Positions 26,129 to 32,827 of a DNA stretch of 45,803 nucleotides are shown here, piece by piece. The stretch is taken from NCBI GenBank assembly GCA_029097145.1, contig JAQXNC010000103.1, forward strand, positions 1-45,803, written 5' to 3'. The DNA comes from Bacillota bacterium. GTDB taxonomy: Bacteria > Bacillota_I > Bacilli_A > Erysipelotrichales > Erysipelotrichaceae. The position numbers and the translations under genes are program-made. Positions within the stretch are counted from its first letter, which is position 1, and each line of letters opens with the position of its first letter. The notes under the pieces are model-generated. The model ran no database searches and was not told the DNA's origin. It worked only from the letters and a program-made list of their open reading frames with translations.

Positions 26129-26165
26129 CATTATATTACATTATGATAATATGATGTCTTTTTTC
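26127..26165 (+). terminator. Terminator after mscS
   Basis: GACATTATATT and AATATGATGTC form an 11-bp stem with one T-G wobble and a 10-nt loop, followed by TTTTTT. Confidence 0.85.
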
Positions 26166-26207
26166 ATAATATCTGATATTTTTTTCATAGAAGCATATAA
26201 GTTAGGC

Positions 26208-26236
26208 TTGATTTATTTTATGATAGCGATTACAAT
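26208..26236 (+). promoter_or_regulatory. Promoter of the leader-peptide / ankyrin / EF-G2 unit
   Basis: TTGATT and TACAAT are separated by 17 nt. Predicted +1 is about 26243, giving a leader that contains the 28-codon ORF and the terminator before the ankyrin gene. Confidence 0.6.
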
Positions 26237-26261
26237 CAAGGTATAAGAAAGAAGAACAATC

Positions 26262-26348
26262 ATGAGAATACTATTTGGAGGACAAAACAAAAACATTCTT
26301 TTAGCTCCACAAAATGGGGTAATTTCTTATGATTTAAAGAGTTTTTAG
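26262..26348 (+). CDS. Candidate 28-residue leader peptide
   Basis: This ORF is too short for the supplied track. It starts MRILFGGQNKNILLAP and ends at a TAG at 26346-26348. Only a weak purine-rich stretch (GAAAGAAGAA) lies upstream as a ribosome binding site. The stop codon is 2 nt before the terminator stem, so a ribosome finishing the peptide would cover the 5' arm of the hairpin. The order promoter, short ORF, terminator, ankyrin/EF-G2 genes argues for a regulatory leader peptide. An alternative is a remnant of a PTS IIA-glucose-like N-terminus, since ILLAPQNGVIS is loosely similar to the start of that domain. Confidence 0.4.
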   Translation: MRILFGGQNKNILLAPQNGVISYDLKSF

Positions 26349-26350
26349 GG

Positions 26351-26378
26351 TGAACGCGTATTTATGTGTTCATTTTTT
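26351..26378 (+). terminator. Candidate attenuator terminator before the ankyrin gene
   Basis: TGAACGCG pairs with TGTGTTCA (two G-T wobbles, loop TATTTA) and is followed by TTTTTT. No convincing promoter lies between it and the ankyrin start, so expression of the downstream genes may depend on read-through. Confidence 0.65.
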
Positions 26379-26410
26379 ATTCTAGTTTGATTTAAAGGAG
26401 GAAAATAATT

Positions 26411-27082
26411 ATGGATCAAACAGTAAACAAGGAATTCTTTGATGCATGTGCAAGCGGTGACTACGCTAAGGTATGTGCAACTATTGCCAAAGGTGCTGAC
26501 GTTAATATGGCAAATGGCGATGGAAGAACAGCGCTAATGAGAGCTGCTAAACGTGGATATACAGATATCGTACGTGTTTTACTGGACAATGGTGCAAATA
26601 CCAGAGCTAGAGACAAGGATAATAAAACTGCCCTGATGGGTGCTGCCAAGAAGGGACATCTTGATATCTGCAAACTGTTAGTTGAAGCAGGTGCTGATGT
26701 TAATTCACATGATAATAACCAGCGTACATCATTAATGAGAGCTGCATTCTTAGGTAATACTGATGTCGTTGAATTCCTGGTTGATAATGGTGCACAGATT
26801 GATGCAGCTGATAATAAAGGCCGTACTGCATTAATGGAATCAGTACTGGCATTTAAAGTTGAAGTTATTCACTATCTTTTAAACAAGGGTGCTGATGTTA
26901 ACCGTAAAGATAATAATGGTTGCACATGTCTTATGAGAGCGAGCTATGGTGGTTACACCGATCTAGTTGTATTCCTGCTTAATCATGGAGCTGATAAGGA
27001 AATTCTTGATAATGATGGTAACAAGGCAATTCATTATGTTAGAACAGAATGCTTCGATGAATTAAAAGGATATCTTAAGTAG
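26411..27082 (+). CDS. Ankyrin-repeat protein
   Basis: A 223-residue protein made almost entirely of ankyrin repeats: about six units of roughly 33 residues, each with a version of GRTALMRAAKRGYTDIVRVL followed by LLDNGAN, plus a short capping C-terminus ending ELKGYLK. There is no signal peptide, transmembrane segment or enzymatic domain, so it is a cytoplasmic protein-binding scaffold. Its partner is unknown. It precedes an EF-G-like GTPase by only 9 nt and has a strong AAAGGAGG ribosome binding site, so the two are one operon and may function together. The upstream leader ORF and terminator suggest regulated read-through. Confidence 0.9.
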   Translation: MDQTVNKEFFDACASGDYAKVCATIAKGADVNMANGDGRTALMRAAKRGYTDIVRVLLDNGANTRARDKDNKTALMGAAKKGHLDICKLLVEAGADVNSHDNNQRTSLMRAAFLGNTDVVEFLVDNGAQIDAADNKGRTALMESVLAFKVEVIHYLLNKGADVNRKDNNGCTCLMRASYGGYTDLVVFLLNHGADKEILDNDGNKAIHYVRTECFDELKGYLK

Positions 27083-27091
27083 GTGAATAAT

Positions 27092-29170
27092 ATGAAAGAC
27101 TACTTAGCTAATGATATTCGTAATGTCGTTTTATTAGGACATTCAGGCGCTGGTAAATCTACTCTGATTGAAGCCAGCGAATACTTTACAAAAGCCATCG
27201 AAAGAATGGGCAGTGCCAAGGAAGGAAACAGTACTGTTGACTTCGACCCAGAAGAAATTAAACGTGGAATGTCTGTCTTTACAGCCATTGCACCATGTGA
27301 ATGGAAAAATAAGAAGATTAACTTCATTGATACTCCAGGATATCTGGACTATGAGGGTGAAATGCGCAGTGGTTTAGCTGTAGGTGATAATGCACTGATT
27401 GTAGTCAGCGCTAAGGAAGGTGTTGAATCAGGCACTGAAAAAGCCTATAAACTAGTTAACAGACGTAAGATGCCGACAATCTTCTTTGTTAATAAACTCG
27501 ATGAAGAACATGCATCATTTGATAGAACTTATAATGAATTAAGGGATAAGTTTGGTAAGGCAGTTATTCCGTTTGAACTGCCAATGGTTGAAAATGGTGT
27601 AGTTAAAGGTTCAATTAATATTTTAAGAAAGAAAACCTGGTATTATGATGATTTAAGTACAGCTAAGGATGTACCTGAAAATTATATGCCAATGGTTGAA
27701 GAATACTATAATCAGATTACTGAAGCTATCGCTATGGCTGATGATGAACTGATGGAAAAATTCTTCTCTGGTGAACAGTTTGATGAAAATGAAGTTGCCA
27801 AGGGATTGAGAATTGGTGTCAGAAATGGCGATATCAAACCAGTATATTGTGGTAGTGCATCTAAATGCATCGGTATTGAAAGATTACTTGATCTGATTAC
27901 TGAATACTTCCCTAACTATGCTGAAAAGGGTACAGTTGTAGCTCTTGATGAAAATAATGAAGAAGTGATTCTTGAAACAAATGAAACTGAAGCATTCAGT
28001 GCTCAGGTATTCAAAACAATTGTTGACCCATTTGTTGGTAAGATTTCTTATATTAAAGTTATGAGTGGTGTATTAACAAGTGATTCATCAATCTATAACT
28101 CTAATAAAGATCAGCCTGAAAAGGTTAACCAGATTTATATTATCAAAGGTAAGAACCAGATAGCTGTTGGTAAACTGTTCACTGGTGATATCGGTGCGAT
28201 TGTTAAACTGCAGTATACAAATACTAATGATACTCTGGCTACCAAGGCTAAACCAATTCATTTTGAAGATATCGAATTCCCTCTGCCAATGCTTGGATAT
28301 GCTATTTCTCCAAAGACTAAGGCTGATGAAGATAAGATGTCATTTGCTTTACAGAGAATTCTTGAAGAAGATAAATCACTTAAGTTCGTTAAGAATAATG
28401 AAACTCATGAGCAGGTATTATATGCAATGGGTGATCAGGCATTTGAAGTTGTTAAGAATAAACTTAAGAATAAATATAAGGTTGAAATCGATATGAAGGA
28501 ACCTAAGGTTCAGTATCGTGAAACAATTCGTGGTAAAGCTGAAGTTCAAGGTAAATATAAGAAACAAAACGGTGGTGCTGGTCAGTATGGTGATGTATGG
28601 ATTAGATTTGAATATAATCCAGATGATGAAGGACTGGTATTTGCTGAAGAAGTATTTGGTGGTTCTGTACCTAGAAACTTCTTCCCATCTGTTGAAACTG
28701 GTTTAAGAAGCTGCATGGACAAAGGTCCATTAGCTGGATGCAAGGTTGTTAACGTTAAGGCTACACTATATGATGGTTCTTATCATCCAGTTGATTCTAA
28801 ACCAAACTCATTTGAAGCTGCTGCCAGAATCGCTTTCAAGAATGGTATTCCTAAGGCAAACCCAATGATTCTTGAACCTATTGGAAAGGTATCTGTTGTA
28901 TGTCCTGATGAATATACTGGTGATATTATTGGTGACTTCAATAAACGTCGTGGTATGATTATGGATACTGGTTCTACTGGTGAGAGTGGTGAAACCAGAA
29001 TTGATGCTGAAGTACCAATGGCTGAAATGATGAAATACGCAACGGAATTGCGTTCTATGACAAAGGGTAGAGGTTCATATGTAATTGAATTCGATCGTTA
29101 CGAACCAGCTCCACCATTTGTTGCAGATAAGGTTATCAAGGCTGCCAAGGTAGATTTAGAAGAAGAATAA
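27092..29170 (+). CDS. EF-G-like translational GTPase (EF-G2 type)
   Basis: This 692-residue protein has the five-domain plan of elongation factor G, but belongs to the divergent EF-G2 group. G1 is GHSGAGKST at residues 16-24, G3 is DTPGYLDYEG with Tyr84 where EF-G and TypA have the catalytic His, and G4 is FVNKLDEEH. Domain IV includes GGAGQYGDVWIRFEYN and domain V ends with GRGSYVIEFDRYEPAP. The GTPase may therefore hydrolyse slowly or act differently from canonical EF-G; it is not a typical tet(M) resistance protein by these motifs. The ATG at 27092 is preferred over the tracked GTG at 27083, because AGGTG lies just upstream. Confidence 0.88.
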   Translation: MKDYLANDIRNVVLLGHSGAGKSTLIEASEYFTKAIERMGSAKEGNSTVDFDPEEIKRGMSVFTAIAPCEWKNKKINFIDTPGYLDYEGEMRSGLAVGDNALIVVSAKEGVESGTEKAYKLVNRRKMPTIFFVNKLDEEHASFDRTYNELRDKFGKAVIPFELPMVENGVVKGSINILRKKTWYYDDLSTAKDVPENYMPMVEEYYNQITEAIAMADDELMEKFFSGEQFDENEVAKGLRIGVRNGDIKPVYCGSASKCIGIERLLDLITEYFPNYAEKGTVVALDENNEEVILETNETEAFSAQVFKTIVDPFVGKISYIKVMSGVLTSDSSIYNSNKDQPEKVNQIYIIKGKNQIAVGKLFTGDIGAIVKLQYTNTNDTLATKAKPIHFEDIEFPLPMLGYAISPKTKADEDKMSFALQRILEEDKSLKFVKNNETHEQVLYAMGDQAFEVVKNKLKNKYKVEIDMKEPKVQYRETIRGKAEVQGKYKKQNGGAGQYGDVWIRFEYNPDDEGLVFAEEVFGGSVPRNFFPSVETGLRSCMDKGPLAGCKVVNVKATLYDGSYHPVDSKPNSFEAAARIAFKNGIPKANPMILEPIGKVSVVCPDEYTGDIIGDFNKRRGMIMDTGSTGESGETRIDAEVPMAEMMKYATELRSMTKGRGSYVIEFDRYEPAPPFVADKVIKAAKVDLEEE

Positions 29171-29176
29171 AAAAGA

Positions 29177-29210
29177 GGAAGTTGTGTATTATTACATAAC
29201 TTCCGTTTTT
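29177..29210. terminator. Bidirectional terminator between EF-G2 and tmcAL genes
   Basis: GGAAGTTGTGT and ACATAACTTCC form an 11-bp stem with one G-T pair. T-rich runs flank both sides. The 3' arm contains the last codons and stop of tmcAL on the minus strand. Confidence 0.85.
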
Positions 29211-30298
29211 ATTTCTGGACCTTTAAGTTCACGATTAAGAAGATATTCATAACGTTTTTCATCAAAGAGCGATGCATATAAAGCAGTAGCTTTATATTCA
29301 ATCTCTTTAGCCTTTGGAGGTAATTTTTTGAACTGAGTAATTACGTCTATATCCTTTGATTTAAGATATTTGATCACCTCACGTCCTTTGTCATTGAATC
29401 CTAATACTCTTATATAGTTAAAGTCAGTATTTTCAAGATCATTCTTTTTAATGCCGAGCATTATCTTTAAAAGAATACGTTGAATTCTGGATTGGGTATA
29501 TCTTCTTGAAGTACAATGGCTTATAAAGTCATTATATTCAGTATATTTATAGGCATTATCGATCAGAACCTTTTCAATGCCTTCTGATACCATATGAATT
29601 TCCTTTAAATATTCTCTTGAAGCTGTCAGCAGTATTCTTCTTAGATAAGGATATAAATCTTCAATAAAGACTGGGTATGGTATATCAGAAGGAGTTGCAT
29701 GATGATAGTCTAAACCTTCTTTAATCGCTTTTCTTATTGCACTGGCACTTGCAATTTCATTCAGTTCAGAAGAATGATAGTGATTGGTTCTTGCGATAGA
29801 GACTGGTTTAATATCTTTATCTCGTAATGCTTTCAGATATGATATGGCCAGAATATCATTTGGATAGAAGGAATCACTTAATAGTGATATGGCTTTTGGA
29901 TATGACAGACCTTCTTTCATGATTTCTTTAAGATTGTCTGGATTAATCTCGACAGAAGCAACTTCCATAAGGCCTTCAAGATCGTTGGTTTCAGAACCAA
30001 AACATAGTGAATTGATCTGACACTTGTTTAAGATTTCAACTGCTCCTTTAGCAAATACACTGGCACTTTGTGTTGCGTATACAAATGGCAATTCAATCAC
30101 AAGGTCAATACCATTATCCAATGCTGTTTTGGCTTTGGCAAATTTATCCATGACACTTAGATCACCGCGTTCAGTATAGTTTCCAGACATAATGGCGATG
30201 ATGGCATCAGGATTAGTCAATCTTCTGGCTTCTTTTATATGATGTATATGTCCGTTGTGAAAAGGATTATATTCAACTACAATACCGCATAAATTCAT
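29192..30298 (-). CDS. tmcAL: tRNA(Met) cytidine acetate ligase TmcAL (YlbM)
   Basis: A 368-residue nucleotidyltransferase-like enzyme that makes N4-acetylcytidine at the wobble position of elongator tRNA-Met from acetate and ATP. The nucleotidyltransferase signature GIVVEYNPFHNGHIHHIKEA opens the protein, followed by AIMSGNYTERGDLSVMDKFAKAK-type text (AIMSGNYTERGDL, DKFAKAKTAL) and VIELPFVYATQSASVFAKGA. It is divergent from yceD-rpmF, its usual neighbours in Firmicutes, although there the genes often run in one direction. A TTTACA-17-TATAAT promoter ends 6 nt before the ATG, so translation begins at +1. Confidence 0.93.
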   Translation of the reverse strand: MNLCGIVVEYNPFHNGHIHHIKEARRLTNPDAIIAIMSGNYTERGDLSVMDKFAKAKTALDNGIDLVIELPFVYATQSASVFAKGAVEILNKCQINSLCFGSETNDLEGLMEVASVEINPDNLKEIMKEGLSYPKAISLLSDSFYPNDILAISYLKALRDKDIKPVSIARTNHYHSSELNEIASASAIRKAIKEGLDYHHATPSDIPYPVFIEDLYPYLRRILLTASREYLKEIHMVSEGIEKVLIDNAYKYTEYNDFISHCTSRRYTQSRIQRILLKIMLGIKKNDLENTDFNYIRVLGFNDKGREVIKYLKSKDIDVITQFKKLPPKAKEIEYKATALYASLFDEKRYEYLLNRELKGPEIKTEVM

Positions 30299-30304
30299 GG
30301 TTTA

Positions 30305-30333
30305 ATTATAATTGACTTTCAAAAGAGTGTAAA
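30305..30333 (-). promoter_or_regulatory. Promoter of tmcAL (leaderless)
   Basis: Minus-strand TTTACA and TATAAT are separated by 17 nt. The -10 ends 6 nt before the ATG, so the A of ATG is the expected +1. It interlocks with the yceD promoter on the opposite strand. Confidence 0.8.
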
Positions 30334-30340
30334 CTATAAT
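30312..30340 (+). promoter_or_regulatory. Promoter of yceD-rpmF
   Basis: TTGACT and TATAAT are separated by 17 nt. The -10 ends 11 nt before the yceD ATG, leaving a predicted leader of about 4-5 nt. The AAGG in that gap straddles the predicted start of transcription. Confidence 0.8.
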
Positions 30341-30351
30341 AGTAAGGCGCT

Positions 30352-30846
30352 ATGATTATTACAAGAAGAGAACTGTTCAATTTAAAGGGTCATAAGATAG
30401 TTGATTATCATCTCGATAATGAATTATTTGATGATAATATCTATCTTAGAGAGTTAAAGAACGTCGATGCCAGAATAGACATCAGTTATAACCCTTTAGA
30501 TGAACTGACAGCACATCTTGAAATAAGTGGTGATATGATATGTCCATGCGCGATTACACTTGAAGATGTCGAAGTTCCATTCAATATCAGCGAAGATACT
30601 GAACTGGTATTTGAAGAGAAGGAAGATGCCTATCTTGTGGAAAATCAACTGGATATAAAGGACTTTATTTTAGCATTTATTTTACCCGAAGTACCAATAA
30701 AGGTTGTAAAAAATGGAAAAATAGAGTATCCTAGAGGGGATGGCTGGAGAGTCATGACCGAAGAGACTTATAGACGACTTAAGGATGAAGAAATCGATCC
30801 CCGTCTAGCAAAGCTGAAAGAATATAAATTTGATGAGGAGGAATAA
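30352..30846 (+). CDS. yceD: YceD/DUF177 family protein (rRNA accumulation factor-like)
   Basis: A 164-residue protein with the DUF177 pattern: an early acidic region, then [20 protein letters not shown] with a Cys pair, then [15 protein letters not shown] and [17 protein letters not shown]-like text ([19 protein letters not shown]). In bacteria and plastids YceD-family proteins are linked to 23S rRNA accumulation, and the gene is usually directly upstream of rpmF. Here the gap to rpmF is 2 nt. It is translated from an almost leaderless message. Confidence 0.88.
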   Translation: MIITRRELFNLKGHKIVDYHLDNELFDDNIYLRELKNVDARIDISYNPLDELTAHLEISGDMICPCAITLEDVEVPFNISEDTELVFEEKEDAYLVENQLDIKDFILAFILPEVPIKVVKNGKIEYPRGDGWRVMTEETYRRLKDEEIDPRLAKLKEYKFDEEE

Positions 30847-30848
30847 AG

Positions 30849-30995
30849 ATGGCTGTTCAACAGAGAAGAAATTCTAAGACACGTAAGGCAAAGAGAAGAA
30901 CTCACTACAAATTAACTGCACCTGCAATCGTAAAGTGCCCAGCTTGTGGTGAATACAAATTAGCACATAGACAGTGTGCTTGCGGACACAAATAA
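30849..30995 (+). CDS. rpmF: 50S ribosomal protein L32
   Basis: This is a 48-residue ribosomal protein, too short for the ORF track. It begins [20 protein letters not shown] and continues with the L32 zinc-ribbon region [20 protein letters not shown]. The first knuckle is CPAC, as usual. The second reads CAC rather than the common C-x-x-C, one residue shorter, and the protein stops soon after. It follows yceD by 2 nt with a GAGGAG ribosome binding site, and two terminators follow. Confidence 0.95.
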   Translation: MAVQQRRNSKTRKAKRRTHYKLTAPAIVKCPACGEYKLAHRQCACGHK

Positions 30996-31015
30996 TCAAT
31001 TAAGATTAGATAAAT

Positions 31016-31040
31016 AACTGCTGAAATAAGCAGTTTTTAT
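31016..31040 (+). terminator. First terminator after rpmF
   Basis: AACTGCT and AGCAGTT form a 7-bp stem with a GAAATA loop, followed by TTTATTTT. Confidence 0.8.
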
Positions 31041-31051
31041 TTTGGTTTATC

Positions 31052-31078
31052 AGAGAGTTGGAATATGCTCTCTTTTTT
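31052..31078 (+). terminator. Second terminator after rpmF
   Basis: AGAGAG and CTCTCT form a 6-bp stem with a 10-nt loop, followed by TTTTT. It makes a tandem pair with the hairpin 12 nt upstream and insulates mraZ. Confidence 0.7.
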
Positions 31079-31099
31079 GTTTTTATAACAAAAATATAT

Positions 31100-31128
31100 A
31101 GACAATTTGGGTTATAAGTATCATAATA
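31100..31128 (+). promoter_or_regulatory. Putative promoter of the mraZ operon
   Basis: TAGACA and CATAAT are separated by 17 nt just upstream of the MraZ-type boxes. The -10 touches the first box. A second TGGTATAAA within box 1 is a possible alternative. Confidence 0.45.
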
Positions 31129-31165
31129 GTGGTATAAAGTGACATAAAGTGGGGGATAGTGGTAG
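31126..31165 (+). promoter_or_regulatory. Four MraZ-like operator boxes at 10-bp spacing
   Basis: Four consecutive 10-bp units run straight up to the mraZ ATG: ATAGTGGTAT, AAAGTGACAT, AAAGTGGGGG, ATAGTGGTAG. The shared core is A(A/T)AGTG. MraZ proteins repress their own operon by binding repeats with an AAAGTG/TGGG core, so these are probable MraZ sites. The third and fourth also contain the only ribosome binding site (GTGGGGGA). Confidence 0.7.
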
Positions 31166-31600
31166 ATGTTCATTGGAGAATATTCACATAACCTTGATTC
31201 AAAGGGGCGAATAATCATTCCAAGTAAGTTTAGAGACGAACTGAACAATACTTTTATTCTGACAAGAGGCCTTGATGGATGTCTTGCGATATATTCGCTT
31301 GAACAGTGGGACAAGATGTTTGAAAAGATTAATAAACTGCCAACAACCAAAAAGAATGCTCGACAGTATATTAAGATGCTGACATCAAGAGCTACTGAGT
31401 GTACTTTAGATAATCAGGGAAGAATCCAGATTCCATCATTCTTATCTAAATCAGTCAATATTGAAAAGGAATGCGCAATTATCGGTGTTAATGATCACAT
31501 TGAAATCTGGGATCAGAAGACATGGAACAGCTACTATGATGAAGCTAGTGCTAATTTTGAAGAAGTAGCTGAAGAAATCAGCGATCTGTTAATCGAATGA
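31166..31600 (+). CDS. mraZ: Transcriptional regulator MraZ
   Basis: A 144-residue protein with two tandem SpoVT/AbrB-like halves. Each half has the signature text: GEYSHNLDSKGRIIIPSKFR in the first and ECTLDNQGRIQIPSFLSK in the second. MraZ forms a ring-shaped oligomer and represses the division and cell-wall operon that it heads. Its ATG immediately follows four operator-like boxes. Its stop overlaps rsmH by 4 nt (ATGA). Confidence 0.96.
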   Translation: MFIGEYSHNLDSKGRIIIPSKFRDELNNTFILTRGLDGCLAIYSLEQWDKMFEKINKLPTTKKNARQYIKMLTSRATECTLDNQGRIQIPSFLSKSVNIEKECAIIGVNDHIEIWDQKTWNSYYDEASANFEEVAEEISDLLIE

Positions 31601-32517
31601 AACACTACAGTGTAATGCTTAATGAATGCATAGACATGCTTGAAATTAAGCCAGATGGGATTTATATCGATGGAACATTAGGAAGAGGCGGACATTCAAA
31701 AGAGATTCTGAAACGTCTTGATAAAGGCCTTCTCTATGTATTTGACCTTGATGAAACAGCTATCAGGGAAGCTAAGGAAAGATTGAAGGATTATCAGAAT
31801 GTAGTATATATTCATGATAATTTTGCCAATATGAAAAATTATGTCAATCCAAACAGTGTTGATGGCATATTACTTGATTTAGGAGTGTCATCGCCACAGT
31901 TTGATGATGAGACAAGGGGATTCTCATATCGTTTTGATTCAAGACTCGATATGCGTATGAATCAGGAAGCTCGAGTATCTGCATATGAAGTTGTGAATAA
32001 CTATTCATACGAAGAACTTCTAAGAGTTATTAGAGATTATGGAGAAGAACCATTTGCTTCAAAAATAGCTTCAAATATCGTTAAAAAAAGAGAGATTAAA
32101 CCAGTTGAGACAACATTTGAACTGGTTGATATCATCAAATCTTCAATGAGTGCCAAATACCTTTCAAAAAAAGGTCATCCGGCAAAACAGACATTTCAGG
32201 CACTTAGAATTGAAGTAAATCATGAACTTGATTCACTTAAGGAATTCTTATATGGATTTGATGAAATATTAAAAAAAGATGGAATTGTAGCCATTATTAC
32301 ATTCCATTCTTTGGAAGATAAACTTGTAAAAGCTCGCTTTAATGAATTAAGCAAGATTAAAGTGGATAAACGTATTGCCTATCTGCCAGATCAGATAGAA
32401 AAAGCACCTTATGAATTAATTAATCATAAAGTGATTGTTGCTGGTGATGAAGAATTAAATGAAAATACACGTTCAAAAAGCGCTAAATTAAGAGGAATCA
32501 GAAAAATCAGGGGGTAA
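31597..32517 (+). CDS. rsmH: 16S rRNA (cytosine-N4) methyltransferase RsmH (MraW)
   Basis: A 306-residue AdoMet-dependent enzyme that methylates C1402 of 16S rRNA. Recognisable segments are HYSVMLNECIDMLEIKPDG, YIDGTLGRGGHSKEIL (cofactor motif), ILLDLGVSSPQFDDETRGFS, RLDMRMNQ, and GHPAKQTFQALRIEVNHELD with IITFHSLEDKLVK near the end. Length is usual. Coupled to mraZ by ATGA and followed after 6 nt by ftsL, in the standard order. Confidence 0.96.
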   Translation: MKHYSVMLNECIDMLEIKPDGIYIDGTLGRGGHSKEILKRLDKGLLYVFDLDETAIREAKERLKDYQNVVYIHDNFANMKNYVNPNSVDGILLDLGVSSPQFDDETRGFSYRFDSRLDMRMNQEARVSAYEVVNNYSYEELLRVIRDYGEEPFASKIASNIVKKREIKPVETTFELVDIIKSSMSAKYLSKKGHPAKQTFQALRIEVNHELDSLKEFLYGFDEILKKDGIVAIITFHSLEDKLVKARFNELSKIKVDKRIAYLPDQIEKAPYELINHKVIVAGDEELNENTRSKSAKLRGIRKIRG

Positions 32518-32523
32518 ATTATC

Positions 32524-32826
32524 ATGGCTAAGATAATCAGAAAACAGAAAAGAAGAATGAAATTTGAAGGATTTGCTTTACTGTTTTTGGTATTTGCATT
32601 AACTGCAGCTCTATTTTCAACATTATTCATTAGAACGATGAATAATTCTCTTATTATGAAAATTGAGGATATTGAAAAGGAAACGGCCAATCTGATTACT
32701 GAAAATGATAAACTCAATCTAGAAATTCAAAATTTAATAAGTAAAGACCGTGTATATGATATAGCGACAAATGGTGGTCTTGAGCAGAACCAGGATAACG
32801 TAATAAACGTCGTCAAGGGAGAATAA
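32524..32826 (+). CDS. ftsL: Cell division protein FtsL-like
   Basis: A 100-residue bitopic protein with a basic N-terminal cytoplasmic tail (KIIRKQKRRMK), a single transmembrane helix at about 17-37 and an extracytoplasmic coiled coil (IEDIEKETANLITENDKLN, then LEIQNLISKDRVYDIA). Sequence identity in this family is low, so the call rests on size, topology and its place between rsmH and the class B penicillin-binding protein. It would bind the DivIB/DivIC partners at the septum. Confidence 0.85.
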   Translation: MAKIIRKQKRRMKFEGFALLFLVFALTAALFSTLFIRTMNNSLIMKIEDIEKETANLITENDKLNLEIQNLISKDRVYDIATNGGLEQNQDNVINVVKGE

Positions 32827-32827
32827 T

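Noticed and set aside
26461-26673. Minus-strand ORF inside the ankyrin gene
   Set aside because: It mirrors the ankyrin repeats in the opposite frame and has no ribosome binding site or homology; it is a shadow.
27083-29170. Calling the EF-G-like gene a tetracycline-resistance (ribosomal protection) protein
   Set aside because: The switch II DTPGY motif and the length pattern fit EF-G2 better than tet(M)/tet(O), where DTPGH is kept. The leader arrangement alone is not evidence of resistance.
31126-31165. CRISPR-like or simple tandem repeat
   Set aside because: Four 10-bp degenerate units with no spacers; position before mraZ explains them as regulator boxes.
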